Shown here piece by piece: positions 9,191 through 17,861 of a stretch of DNA of 64,000 bases. Positions within the stretch are counted from its first letter, which is position 1; every line of letters starts with the position of its first letter. The notes beneath the pieces are model-generated. The model was given only the letters and a program-made list of their open reading frames with translations, ran no database searches and was not told where the DNA came from. The stretch comes from Parasedimentitalea maritima (GTDB taxonomy: Bacteria > Pseudomonadota > Alphaproteobacteria > Rhodobacterales > Rhodobacteraceae), in NCBI RefSeq assembly GCF_005771405.1, contig NZ_VAUA01000001.1, positions 310,001-374,000 of the forward strand, written 5' to 3'. A program made the translations under genes and the position numbers.

Positions 9191-9841
9191 ATGATGGTTT
9201 CTCCGCGCCCCTCCGAAATCTCGACCTCGGCCCACGAACGGGTTTATCGCACGCTGCGAACCCGGATCATGCATGGAGAAATCGCACCGGGGCAGGCGCT
9301 GACCTTACGGGGTATTGGCCGGGAATTTGAAGTCTCGATGACCCCCGCCCGCGAATCTGTGCGACGGCTGGTGGCCGAAGGCGCATTGTTCCTGTCTTCT
9401 TCGGGGCGGGTATCGACGCCTGAACTCAGCAATGAGCGGATTGAGGAGCTGGCTGCCCTGCGCGCCCTGCTAGAAGTGGAGCTGGCCAGCAGGGCCCTGC
9501 CACGGGCCCATATGGCGCTGATCGACAGGTTGCAGAACATCAATATGACTGTGGCTGAAATGATTTCGAAACGCGATGCAGTGGGTTATATTCGCTCCAA
9601 TCTGGAATTCCACCGCGCTCTGTATCTGCGCGCTCAGGCCCCGGCGATGCTGGCGATGGCCGAAACTGTCTGGCTGCAGCTGGGCCCCACCATGCGCGCC
9701 TTATACGGTCGCCTGCGCCGGACTGAACCACCACACAATCACAAACTCATCATCGCCGCGCTCAAAGCTGGGGATGAGCCGGGCCTGCGTCTGGCAGTTC
9801 GGTCAGACGTGACCCAGGGGCTGCGGATGCTGGCGGGGTAG
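9191..9841 (+). CDS. GntR family transcriptional regulator (FadR/FCD type)
   Basis: This 216-aa regulator has an N-terminal winged helix (about residues 12-75, with YRTLRTRIMHGEIAPGQ and GREFEVSMTPARESVRRL) followed by an all-helical FCD ligand domain containing LEFHRALYLRAQAP. Such proteins usually sense small organic acids. Two ATGs at 9191 and 9194 are both possible starts. No obvious target operon adjoins it: the cyclase gene ends 44 bp upstream and a 440-bp gene-free stretch follows. Confidence 0.88.
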   Translation: MMVSPRPSEISTSAHERVYRTLRTRIMHGEIAPGQALTLRGIGREFEVSMTPARESVRRLVAEGALFLSSSGRVSTPELSNERIEELAALRALLEVELASRALPRAHMALIDRLQNINMTVAEMISKRDAVGYIRSNLEFHRALYLRAQAPAMLAMAETVWLQLGPTMRALYGRLRRTEPPHNHKLIIAALKAGDEPGLRLAVRSDVTQGLRMLAG

Positions 9842-10282
9842 GGGCTGAGAAAGTCAGTCAAATGTTTGTTCTACAGTCGAAGCCCCCAAGGGAATGACTA
9901 GTTTCGGCAATCGACAATCATGTGAGTAAAGGAACCGGGCTACCGACAGTAATATTGCTTCGCTATAGGCACCGAAAAGCCCCAAACAAATTACACAGAC
10001 ATTTGGTTTCCCAAACGTCCAGCCAGGTGAACAAGATAGTCTTGCATCACGCGACCAATAAAGGTTCACTCATCAAAAAATTGTTTTCTGACGGCAACCC
10101 GGATGCTGTCAATTCAGATCAGCACGTTTTAATTCTTGATAAATTATTGATAACTACGCAACTATCAACATTGATAGTTGTACTGCTGATCGGTGATTGA
10201 GTCGCCAAGGGGTTGCACCCGCCGGGTTTTATTCGATTCAATCAAATGCTGGTAAATTGTTGCGTCAGGTTGGGTTCGGTCA
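9842..10282. other. Gene-free stretch upstream of the LuxR gene
   Basis: This 441-bp region is AT-richer than its neighbours and contains a lux-box-like palindrome at 10159-10180. An open frame with a GTG start at 9922 crosses it, but its composition and sequence look non-coding. I see no luxI-type synthase, RNA gene or terminator. Confidence 0.5.
10159..10180. promoter_or_regulatory. lux-box-like palindrome (candidate LuxR operator)
   Basis: Perfect 10-bp arms CAACTATCAA and TTGATAGTTG flank a 2-bp spacer. The core fits the CT-N12-AG pattern of binding sites for acyl-homoserine-lactone regulators (CT at 10162-10163, AG at 10176-10177). It lies about 103 bp upstream of the LuxR start codon, a position consistent with autoregulation. 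Binding is inferred. Confidence 0.6.
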
Positions 10283-11020
10283 ATGAAGAAAAACGAGCTG
10301 ATTGATAGTTTGAACGCCCTCCTTAGTGCTGACCAGAATAATTCACGCTGGCTGGCAGCAGAGAGAATTGCCGACCAGATGGGTGTCAAAAGCATTTTGG
10401 TGGCTGAGGTCGAAGCGTCGCTAAAGGAAGTCGCCTGGATTTCGACAAATATGCCCGCGAGTTGGATGGAGGAATATCTGGGCGAAGACTACCTATCTCA
10501 TGATCCTCTGGTCGAAGGTCTTTCGCGAGGGCCCGGACGCATACTGCTGCACTGCGGGCAAGCCCGAAAAAGCGAAATGGAAAACCGTAAGGTCTGGGCA
10601 ATAAACCATGGATTGAAAAGTGTAGGGTATGAAACTCTGCACTGTAGCCGGTTTGGCGAAAGTGGCGGGTTCGGGCGGTTTGTCTCCTTGGCCTTCGAAG
10701 ATGAACGCCCTGATCAAGTGCAGTCCGATATGGCTAGCAAAGACCTTTTAGCGGCATTGCTAGCATCTACCCTATCCCCGGAAGTGATCCCACACGATCT
10801 AACTTATCACACAAAGCAGCGCCCTCCTTTGTCCACTCGACAAAGAGAAGTTCTAAGCCTTTTGGCCGAAGGCATGATGACTTCTCGCATTGCTGAAACA
10901 CTTGGCATTAGTGAGACGGCCGTGTCGCAACACTTTGCCAAGGCTCGAAAATCTCTGGGCGCGAACACCCGCGAACACGCGCTGGCACTGGCCATGTCTC
11001 GTGGTCTGATCTCTTTGTGA
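10283..11020 (+). CDS. LuxR family quorum-sensing type regulator (LuxR solo)
   Basis: The 245-aa protein combines an N-terminal autoinducer-binding domain (about residues 15-160) with a C-terminal LuxR helix-turn-helix (about 178-240, LSTRQREVLSLLAEG...ISETAVSQH). Residues expected to line an acyl-homoserine lactone pocket are present: W61, Y65, D74 and P75 in the WMEEY...HDP segment, and W105. No acyl-homoserine lactone synthase gene is nearby, so it is a solo that senses a signal made elsewhere or by other cells. The upstream CT-N12-AG palindrome suggests autoregulation. No clear Shine-Dalgarno sequence precedes the ATG. Confidence 0.88.
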   Translation: MKKNELIDSLNALLSADQNNSRWLAAERIADQMGVKSILVAEVEASLKEVAWISTNMPASWMEEYLGEDYLSHDPLVEGLSRGPGRILLHCGQARKSEMENRKVWAINHGLKSVGYETLHCSRFGESGGFGRFVSLAFEDERPDQVQSDMASKDLLAALLASTLSPEVIPHDLTYHTKQRPPLSTRQREVLSLLAEGMMTSRIAETLGISETAVSQHFAKARKSLGANTREHALALAMSRGLISL

Positions 11021-11117
11021 GAAAAATGAAACCCGATGCTTCGGACGCGGCAAGACAGGGGACCATCAATTGAGCCACCGGTTTTTGATCATAAGAACCA
11101 CTGCGCTGCGCAGATTG

Positions 11118-11606
11118 CTACACGGGATGACCGCGTGCGGCACTTCCAACCATTGATATGAGCGTTTTTGCTAGTTTCTGCTGATCTTTGTCATCCTTAC
11201 AGGCCTTCAGCAGCTTGCTGCATTCCTTCTTAAGCTGACTTTCGAAGGTCTTTTGTTGTTTCTGCGCCTGTTGAAAAACCTTGGCCGCTTGATTCGGGAA
11301 CATCAGTTTTGATGCCTTCTTCCCAGTGGCCTTAACCGTGACGGAATGCCTCGCAAAAATGGTCGCCATCTTGGCGATCGATGCTGTTACACCTTTTGCG
11401 GTTCCGGCCTCGTCGCCCTTCGTCTTTTTGAAATTTGTCTTGAATTTCTCAATCTTGACCGACGCACTTTTGAAGTTTGACGATGCAATCTGGATGTTGG
11501 GGAAAGGAACCGGCACAAATGGGGCTGGTGGGGCCGGGACTTTGCACACATCAGGGAACGCAATTGATGCGCCGCCCTTCTTCTTTTTTGAGGAACCCGG
11601 AAACAT
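11118..11606 (-). CDS. PAAR-like (DUF4150-type) protein
   Basis: Residues 15-40 contain the DUF4150/PAAR-like signature (SIAFPDVCKVPAPP followed by VPVPFPNIQ), which in type VI secretion systems forms a spike-tip cap. The rest of this 162-aa protein is Lys-rich and helical (FKKTKGDEAGTAKG, FQQAQKQQKTFESQ), with Cys pairs near the C-terminus, and has no recognisable toxin domain. No other type VI genes are in the window, so it is an orphan. It could be a stand-alone spike adaptor, a small effector or a decayed remnant. It is flanked by the LuxR gene (convergent) and the SSADH gene. Confidence 0.7.
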   Translation of the reverse strand: MFPGSSKKKKGGASIAFPDVCKVPAPPAPFVPVPFPNIQIASSNFKSASVKIEKFKTNFKKTKGDEAGTAKGVTASIAKMATIFARHSVTVKATGKKASKLMFPNQAAKVFQQAQKQQKTFESQLKKECSKLLKACKDDKDQQKLAKTLISMVGSAARGHPV

Positions 11607-11799
11607 GACCCCGTCATAATAGCAAATTTGGCCTCAGTTTGCTCCTAAAAAACTGACACGAGCGATTCTTTGCGCAACAGATCACCCCAGCGCAAGGTTT
11701 CTCCAGCAGCCCAATGGGGGAATTTACCAGGTGGATTGGCAAGCCGGCCGCGTTACCACCCGATAATTCAATTATTTGCCTATGCTGTTTTTTAGCCTC

Positions 11800-13272
11800 T
11801 CAACTCCAGTCGCGACACACATATTTAAGCTCGGTAAACTCCTCCAAACCATGGCGTGCCCCCTCGCGACCAAGTCCAGATTGTTTCACGCCACCAAACG
11901 GAATCGGCGGGCCAGTCACTGACGTGCGGTTGATCGCGACCATGCCAAATTCAAGCGATCTGGACATCCGATAGATGCGCTTGGGGTCCTGCGTATGAAC
12001 ATAAGCCACAAGGCCGTATTCAGTGTCATTTGCCCGAGCAATGACTTCGTCCTCGGTGTCAAATGGCGTCAATGCAGCAACCGGGCCAAATGTCTCGTCG
12101 CGCATGATTTCTGCGGTGCTGGGCACATCAACAAGGACCGTCGGTTCAAAGAACAGCGGCCCGGCGCTGTGCACCTTACCTCCCAGAGTTAGCCGCGCGC
12201 CCTTCGACACAGCATCAGCAACTTGCTCAGCCTGTTTTTGGACCAAGCGGTCATGCATCAGAGGACCGATATCTGGATCATCTTTTCCCGCCCCGACCGT
12301 CAGCTGACGGACTGCCCGCGTGAACCGCTCGCAAAATTCATCATAGATTGCCCGGGCGATAAACATCCGGTTCGCGCCAAGGCAATCCTGGCCACTGGTT
12401 GCGAATTTTGCGTTTATTGCCTCGGAAACGGCGCGGTCCAGATCTGCATCCTCAAAGACGATGAACGGCGCATGGCCGCCAAGTTCCAACACCAGCCGCT
12501 TAACCGTATTGGCACATTGACGATACAGCAGGCGGCCCACTTCGGTTGACCCCGTGAACGACAAAGCCCGCACACGGGTGTCGTCACACCAAGGGGTGAC
12601 AATGGTTTTTGCGTCTCCCGGCAACACGTTGAACACACCTGCGGGTACGCCTGCGTCATCAGCCAGTTGGGCCAATGCGAGGGCGGACAATGGTGTCTCA
12701 GCAGAAGGATGTGCAACAATTGTACAACCAGCGGCCAAAGCTGCGGCAGCTTTGCGTGTTAGCATTGCCGAAGGAAAATTCCATGGCGTGATCAGCGCCA
12801 CAACACCAATGGGTTCGCGCCAGAGTTCAACCTCGGCATTGACGAGATGACTGGTGATCCCTTCGACATTGGTGCGCTTGGCCTCTTCTGCATAAAACTC
12901 AACAAAACTGGCCGCATAATCAATTTCACCACGGGCCTCTGAAATGGGCTTGCCCTGTTCCGCAACCATGATCCAGGCCAGTTCCTCCCGGTTTTCTATG
13001 ATCTTTGCGTGCCATTTCTTTAGAACCAAAGCGCGTTGTTGCGGTAAAAGTGCTGCCCAAGGGCCAAACGCATCCTGGGCGATCCGAACAGCATCCGTGG
13101 CCGCATTCGCATCCATCGCGGACACCTCAGCGATCTCATCTCCGGTTGCCGGATCCGTGACCCTAAACGTGGCTTTGGCCTGATGCCAGATCCCCCCAAT
13201 ATAGCCCCCGGTTTTCACCAAAGGCATTTGTTTCAGCGATACCGCCTGCGTATTTTCCATCGTGGCCAACAT
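11800..13272 (-). CDS. NAD(P)-dependent succinate-semialdehyde dehydrogenase family protein
   Basis: This 490-aa aldehyde dehydrogenase resembles GabD-type enzymes, which oxidise succinate semialdehyde to succinate. It shows PWNFP (163-167), the general-base E263 in LELGGH and the nucleophile C297 in SGQDCLGANR. The conserved lysine of the coenzyme-binding stretch (normally VKP or LKP) is replaced by His in IVAHPSAETP, which may alter NAD/NADP preference. A second in-frame ATG at 13260 is an alternative start. It lies downstream of an AsnC-type regulator on the same strand (107-bp gap). An AsnC-SSADH order is also found at the end of ectoine-degradation clusters in this group, but no other ectoine genes are here. 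Confidence 0.8.
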   Translation of the reverse strand: MLATMENTQAVSLKQMPLVKTGGYIGGIWHQAKATFRVTDPATGDEIAEVSAMDANAATDAVRIAQDAFGPWAALLPQQRALVLKKWHAKIIENREELAWIMVAEQGKPISEARGEIDYAASFVEFYAEEAKRTNVEGITSHLVNAEVELWREPIGVVALITPWNFPSAMLTRKAAAALAAGCTIVAHPSAETPLSALALAQLADDAGVPAGVFNVLPGDAKTIVTPWCDDTRVRALSFTGSTEVGRLLYRQCANTVKRLVLELGGHAPFIVFEDADLDRAVSEAINAKFATSGQDCLGANRMFIARAIYDEFCERFTRAVRQLTVGAGKDDPDIGPLMHDRLVQKQAEQVADAVSKGARLTLGGKVHSAGPLFFEPTVLVDVPSTAEIMRDETFGPVAALTPFDTEDEVIARANDTEYGLVAYVHTQDPKRIYRMSRSLEFGMVAINRTSVTGPPIPFGGVKQSGLGREGARHGLEEFTELKYVCRDWS

Positions 13273-13379
13273 GGCAAAACCCCTTATTTTTCGGGGAGCT
13301 TAGGCGCTTGCAACAGATGATGAGGCCGAAAATGCCTGTCAATTCAGATGAAACAACCGTCGAATCGCCATTTGGCAGC

Positions 13380-13865
13380 TTATTCGCCTGAAGTGCCGGT
13401 AAATAGGTGTAGTGGTGGCCCTGGCTGGCGAACGGTTTTTGTCACGACATAGGAGTAATAGCGCGCAATATCACCAGAGGCTTCCAGCACGGATTCAATC
13501 AGATCCTGATAGGCTTCAATGGTAGGTGCGACGACTTGAATGAGATAATCATAGCCGCCACCAATTGCCCAGCATCCGGTGATTTCCGGATGGTCGCCGA
13601 TGGTGCGTTCAAAGGATTGGAACCGGGCCACGGCATGGGAATCCAACTCTACCGTTACAAATACGGTCACGGCCCCGGGTATTTTCCGCAGATTTATCTC
13701 TGCCCGATATCCCGAGATCAGGCCGGATTTTTCTAGCCGCCGCAGACGTTCCCAGCATGGCGACGGTGACAGGCCAACTTGTTCAGCCAAAGCAGCCTTG
13801 GTGATCCGCCCATTGTTGGACAGAACTCTAAGGATTTGGAAATCGATACGATCAAGCTTGAGCAT
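13380..13865 (-). CDS. Lrp/AsnC family transcriptional regulator
   Basis: The 161-aa protein has the standard N-terminal helix-turn-helix (LDRIDFQILRVLSNNGRI...QVGLSPSPCWERLRRL) and a C-terminal RAM/SAM ligand domain with CWAIGGGYDYLIQV. Such regulators respond to amino acids or related metabolites. It is encoded just upstream of the SSADH gene on the same strand and is the likely regulator of that gene. Similarity in arrangement to ectoine-cluster AsnC (DoeX-like) regulators is only suggestive. Confidence 0.9.
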   Translation of the reverse strand: MLKLDRIDFQILRVLSNNGRITKAALAEQVGLSPSPCWERLRRLEKSGLISGYRAEINLRKIPGAVTVFVTVELDSHAVARFQSFERTIGDHPEITGCWAIGGGYDYLIQVVAPTIEAYQDLIESVLEASGDIARYYSYVVTKTVRQPGPPLHLFTGTSGE

Positions 13866-13984
13866 GCCGCCCTATTTGCTCCACTCAAATTAGGATCAAT
13901 AGCTGAACCATAATGCACTAGGGTATTTGTGACGTTCAAGTCATGCGTACTGTTGGTGCACCCAAGTTGAAATGTCCATGAATA

Positions 13985-14018
13985 CAAAAAGCCCCAAACC
14001 TCTAGGGCCGGGGCTTTC
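13985..14018 (-). terminator. Intrinsic terminator after accA
   Basis: Arms AAAGCCCC (13988-13995) and GGGGCTTT (14010-14017) form an 8-bp stem. On the minus strand the stem runs into TTTTTGT. It lies about 26 bp beyond the accA stop codon. Confidence 0.8.
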
Positions 14019-14043
14019 TCAATAGCTAACCAAACAGGAGGAT

Positions 14044-15006
14044 TTAGGCCGCGAGACCCTTGGACCCCAGATCCAGATACTTCTGTTGGCGGTCTTTGAT
14101 CAGTGCCGGGCCGTCCATGGCTTTCATCTCGTCCAGCAGGTTCTGAATGGCATCACCCACAGCGGCTATAGCGGTCTCTGCGTCACGGTGGGCGCCGCCA
14201 TTGGGCTCATTCACCACATAGTCAGCGACACCCAGTTCCTGCAGGTCCTGTGCGGTCAGACGTAGTGCCTCGGCGGCTTCGCGCATCTTTTCGGCGTCTT
14301 TCCACAGAATCGACGCACAGCCTTCGGGTGAGATTACGGAATAAACCGAATGCTCCAGCATCGCCACACGGTTGGCTGTGGCAAAAGCCACTGCGCCGCC
14401 AGAGCCGCCTTCACCGATCACCACCGAAATCAGCGGTACGCCGATTTGCAGGCAGGCCTCAGTTGAACGCGCAATTGCTTCGGACTGGCCACGCTCTTCG
14501 GCACCTTTGCCGGGGTAGGCACCGGGGGTGTCGACCAGTGTGATCACCGGCAGGCCAAATTTGTCTGCCATCTGCAACAGGCGAATGGCTTTGCGATAGC
14601 CCTCAGGGCGGGCCATGCCAAAGTTGCGCTCGATCCGCGATTTGGTGTCGCTGCCTTTTTCATGGCCAATCACCATCACCGGCTGATCGTTGAACCGCGC
14701 TAGGCCACCCATAACCGCATGGTCATCGGCAAAGTTCCGGTCGCCGGCCAGTGGCGTATATTCAGTAAACAGAGCTTTGATGTAATCTTTGCAGTGTGGC
14801 CGTTCAGGATGGCGTGCCACCTGACATTTGCGCCATGGGGTCAGGTCTTTATACAGGTCCACCAGCAATTGTTCTGCTTTGGCATCCAGCGCTTCTGCTT
14901 CGGCCTCAATGTCCATCTCTTCATTGGCCCGCGCCAGGGCACGCAGCTCTTCCGCTTTGCCTTCGATTTCGGCCAGGGGTTTTTCAAAGTTCAGGTACTG
15001 GGTCAT
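14044..15006 (-). CDS. accA: Acetyl-CoA carboxylase carboxyltransferase subunit alpha
   Basis: AccA and AccD together transfer carboxyl groups from biotin to acetyl-CoA to make malonyl-CoA, the first committed step of fatty acid synthesis. The 320-aa length is normal. The opening [17 protein letters not shown], the [12 protein letters not shown] segment, [25 protein letters not shown] and the oxyanion-hole stretch [14 protein letters not shown] are all typical. It is transcribed alone, ending in a clear terminator. Confidence 0.97.
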   Translation of the reverse strand: MTQYLNFEKPLAEIEGKAEELRALARANEEMDIEAEAEALDAKAEQLLVDLYKDLTPWRKCQVARHPERPHCKDYIKALFTEYTPLAGDRNFADDHAVMGGLARFNDQPVMVIGHEKGSDTKSRIERNFGMARPEGYRKAIRLLQMADKFGLPVITLVDTPGAYPGKGAEERGQSEAIARSTEACLQIGVPLISVVIGEGGSGGAVAFATANRVAMLEHSVYSVISPEGCASILWKDAEKMREAAEALRLTAQDLQELGVADYVVNEPNGGAHRDAETAIAAVGDAIQNLLDEMKAMDGPALIKDRQQKYLDLGSKGLAA

Positions 15007-15206
15007 ATCGCCTCACACGCGCGGAATTTCCCGATATATGACCCTAGGGCGGGTCAGATGCAACTGTTGGCAGGCTTAGGATTAAGCGGTTGGCCAATTT
15101 GAAGCAGAGAAAGCTACCAACCTGAGCGAATGTCTGCTTCAACTCAGCAAGATTTGTAACCTGCCGCCATGGCACATCTCCGGCGACTAAGGAGCAGTAA
15201 GACTAA

Positions 15207-16049
15207 ATGCCAAACAGTTACGAAGACCGGATCCTGCGGGTGCTGAGCTACATCCATGACAACCCTGCCGGGGACCTGTCACTGGATACCATTGCCGATG
15301 TTGCAGCCATGTCGCGGTTTCACTGGCACCGGGTGTTTCGCGCCATGACGGGTGAGACCTGCGCCCAGGCAGTGCGCCGCATCCGTCTGCACCGGGCCTC
15401 GATCTGGCTGGTGAACGATGATCGGTCAATCGACCAGATCGCCGCTGATATTGGTTACCCCAACACTGCCAGCTTCGCCCGCGCCTTTGCCGAGATGTTC
15501 GGCGCGCGTCCAGCGTCGTTTCGCGCTGCGGGCCGTGCACTGCCTCCTGTGTCGACACTCAAATCAGGAGATTTCAGAATGTACCCCGTTACCATACGCC
15601 AAGAACCAAAGCGTCGTCTCGCCTCGATCCGCCACGTTGGGGCCTACTACAAAATCGGTAAGGCGTTCGAAAACCTCGTCGCAATCTGCACTTCGCGCAA
15701 TCTGTGGCCCGATGTTGGTGGCTTTGTTGGTGTCTATTGTGACAACCCCGAAGTCATCCCAGAGGACAAGCTAAACAGCCGTGCCGGGGTGATCTGGCAG
15801 GGGGATGTGATCCCCGAAGGGTTAGAGGAATACAATCTGCCCGGCGGCAAAACCGCGGTGATGACTTACAAGGGACCATATGCCGGGCTGGCCGAAGCTT
15901 ATCAAACCCTGTTTGGTAACTGGCTGCCCAACTCAGGCGAAGAACCTGCCGATATGCCCTGTTACGAGATCTCGCTGAACTCGCCGCGTGACACCGCGCC
16001 CGAGGATCTGCTGACAGAAATCTGTTTGCCATTAAAGTGGACCTCATGA
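15207..16049 (+). CDS. AraC family regulator with GyrI-like effector domain
   Basis: This 280-aa regulator has two AraC helix-turn-helix motifs (about residues 8-110, DRILRVLSYIHDNPAGDLSLD and DIGYPNTASFARAFAEMFGARPASFR) followed by a GyrI-like small-molecule-binding domain (about 125-278). The architecture resembles SbmC/Rob-type regulators that sense hydrophobic or toxic compounds. Its TGA stop overlaps the ATG of the next gene (ATGA), which encodes a free-standing GyrI-like protein, so the two are translationally coupled. Confidence 0.9.
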   Translation: MPNSYEDRILRVLSYIHDNPAGDLSLDTIADVAAMSRFHWHRVFRAMTGETCAQAVRRIRLHRASIWLVNDDRSIDQIAADIGYPNTASFARAFAEMFGARPASFRAAGRALPPVSTLKSGDFRMYPVTIRQEPKRRLASIRHVGAYYKIGKAFENLVAICTSRNLWPDVGGFVGVYCDNPEVIPEDKLNSRAGVIWQGDVIPEGLEEYNLPGGKTAVMTYKGPYAGLAEAYQTLFGNWLPNSGEEPADMPCYEISLNSPRDTAPEDLLTEICLPLKWTS

Positions 16050-16684
16050 TCAAAAAACTTGACTTTAAACGCACCTATAAACCTGAATACACTGGCAAAG
16101 TCGGGCGCTGGGATGATCTCGTGATCCCCTCCATGCCCTATGCGATGGTCGACGGGCAGGGCGATCCCGGGGGGGCGGATTTTGGCAAGGCCATCGCAGC
16201 ACTTTATTCGGTGGCTTACGGGGTGAAATTCAAATGCAAGGCGGCAGAGCAGGATTTCACCGTGCCCCCGTTAGAAGCGCTGTGGATGGCGGATGACCCA
16301 ACCGCATTTGTGCGCAATGATCGCGCGGCTTGGGTCTGGACTGCTATGATCCGCCTGCCAAAACATGTATTGCCAGATATGCTTGAGCAGGTGCGTGAAA
16401 CAGCGCTAAGCAAGCTGGCCAAGAAGAAAGACCCGCCAACGGATGCTGACACCTTGGGGCGGGTCTATCACGGCAGGCTGGAAGAGGGTCGCTGCCTGCA
16501 AACTCTGCATGTTGGCCCCTATGCCAATGAGGCTGCAACGCTGGCGCATTTGCATGATGAACTGATGCCGGGGCAGGGGCTGACCTTTAACGGGCCACAT
16601 CATGAGATTTATCTGAGCGATGCGCGGCGTGTTGCTCCTGAAAAGCTAAAAACAATTTTGCGCCAACCAGTTGTGCCAAAATGA
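16046..16684 (+). CDS. GyrI-like domain protein
   Basis: The 212-aa protein is a GyrI-like small-molecule-binding domain without a DNA-binding part (MIKKLDFKRTYKPEY near the start, LEEGRCLQTLHVGPY and HHEIYLSDARRVAPEKLKTILRQPV at the end). The ATG at 16046 overlaps the AraC/GyrI stop by 4 nt and is preferred over an upstream GTG at 16037. Some GyrI-like proteins bind or hydrolyse xenobiotics. Its pairing with a regulator carrying the same domain type suggests that both see the same ligand. Confidence 0.82.
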   Translation: MIKKLDFKRTYKPEYTGKVGRWDDLVIPSMPYAMVDGQGDPGGADFGKAIAALYSVAYGVKFKCKAAEQDFTVPPLEALWMADDPTAFVRNDRAAWVWTAMIRLPKHVLPDMLEQVRETALSKLAKKKDPPTDADTLGRVYHGRLEEGRCLQTLHVGPYANEAATLAHLHDELMPGQGLTFNGPHHEIYLSDARRVAPEKLKTILRQPVVPK

Positions 16685-16710
16685 AAAAAAGCCCGACGCA
16701 GGCGCCGGGC
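16684..16710 (-). terminator. Intrinsic terminator after the LysE-family gene
   Basis: Inverted repeat GCCCG...CGGGC (16691-16710) with an inner stem is followed on the minus strand by seven T residues. It lies 30 bp beyond the LysE-family stop and also ends at the stop of the convergent GyrI-like gene. Confidence 0.8.
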
Positions 16711-16739
16711 ATAGTTCAGGAAATTGTGAGGTAGGTCTT

Positions 16740-17336
16740 TTAGCTGGGCCAGATCACTGGATATAGCGAGGCCACAAGCAGTACCGCCATAGTCCAGTTG
16801 AAGGCGGTCAGGCGGCGTGGGTTCGTCAGCACCCGCGCCATTTGCTGGCCCAGCACGGTCCACGAACTCACCGAGGGCAGATTGACCGCGCCAAACACCA
16901 CGCCCACCAGCAAGATCGCGGTTAGGGTTTGGTCTGGCGTGTAGGCGCTGATGGCGGTCAGCGCCATCGCCCAGGCCTTGGGATTCACCCACTGAAATGC
17001 CGCCGCTTGCAGAAATGTCATCGGGTTGCCACTGGTTTCACCCGCCTCGGCAGGCCCCGCGTTGGCGATCTTCCAGGCGAGGTACAGCAGATAGATCACG
17101 GATCCGACTTTCAGCACCGTATAGCTGACCGGATAGGCGTCAAAGACTTGCACCAACCCGGCGCCGACCAGCAGCACCATGAACACAAACCCCAGCGCCA
17201 CTCCCAGCATATGCGGGATGGTGCGGCGAAAACCAAAGTTGGCCCCCGAGGCCATCAGCATGAGGTTATTTGGTCCCGGCGTGATGGACGAAACAAAGGC
17301 GAAGAGCGCAAGCGCAAGGAATATATCATAAGTCAT
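16740..17336 (-). CDS. LysE family translocator
   Basis: This 198-aa inner-membrane exporter has about six hydrophobic segments and the family motif SSITPGPNNLMLMASG near residues 16-31. A second conserved stretch, FQWVNPKAWAMAL, lies near 113-125. LysE/RhtB proteins export amino acids or their derivatives. It is divergent from an Lrp-type regulator with 72 bp between starts, the classical arrangement for amino-acid-responsive export. The exported amino acid cannot be read from sequence. Confidence 0.9.
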   Translation of the reverse strand: MTYDIFLALALFAFVSSITPGPNNLMLMASGANFGFRRTIPHMLGVALGFVFMVLLVGAGLVQVFDAYPVSYTVLKVGSVIYLLYLAWKIANAGPAEAGETSGNPMTFLQAAAFQWVNPKAWAMALTAISAYTPDQTLTAILLVGVVFGAVNLPSVSSWTVLGQQMARVLTNPRRLTAFNWTMAVLLVASLYPVIWPS

Positions 17337-17408
17337 GCGCTAAGGTTTGCGATAAATGCACCAAATGTAATTGCGTTTTGCGGCGTGATTGGTGTATTTC
17401 TGCAATAT

Positions 17409-17861
17409 ATGGCGAAAATGGACCGCATAAACCAACAGATATTGCACGAGCTGTCATTGGATGGCCGTATCAGCAATCTGGAACTGGCCGACAGGGTGGG
17501 CCTGTCCCCTTCGGCCTGTCTGCGTCGCGTGCAGGATCTTGAGCAAAAAGGCATCATCACCGGCTACCGTGCTGTGCTGGACCGCGAGGCAATGGGGACG
17601 GGGTTTGTGACCTATATCGCCGTCGGGCTGGGCGATCATACCAAACACGCGCAACACGCGTTTGAACAAGCGATGGATGCAGCATCCGAAGTGGTGGAAT
17701 GTCACAATATCACTGGCACAATTGAATATCTGTTGCGAGTCGAATGTCCGGACCTGCCCAGCTACAAACGCTTTCACACCGATATCCTCGGCACCTCACC
17801 CTATGTAACGGCCATTACCACCTATGTTGTGATGGGGTCGCCCAAGGATCTGCGCGCGTGA
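17409..17861 (+). CDS. Lrp/AsnC family transcriptional regulator of the LysE exporter
   Basis: The 150-aa regulator begins MAKMDRINQQILHEL, with a helix-turn-helix (LADRVGLSPSACLRRVQDLE) and a C-terminal ligand domain (about 65-145). The open frame extends far upstream, but it overlaps the divergent LysE gene there, so the ATG at 17409 is chosen; 17418 is an alternative. Position and family imply control of the divergent exporter in response to an amino acid. Confidence 0.9.
   Translation: MAKMDRINQQILHELSLDGRISNLELADRVGLSPSACLRRVQDLEQKGIITGYRAVLDREAMGTGFVTYIAVGLGDHTKHAQHAFEQAMDAASEVVECHNITGTIEYLLRVECPDLPSYKRFHTDILGTSPYVTAITTYVVMGSPKDLRA

Noticed and set aside
9922-10200. 92-codon frame with a GTG start upstream of the LuxR gene
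   Set aside because: No ribosome site, no family resemblance, and it covers the lux-box-like palindrome.
9842-11117. A luxI-type synthase near the LuxR gene
   Set aside because: No open frame in this area shows features of an acyl-homoserine lactone synthase.
16929-17408. N-terminal extension of the Lrp gene
   Set aside because: It overlaps the divergent LysE gene and shows no Lrp features before the ATG at 17409.
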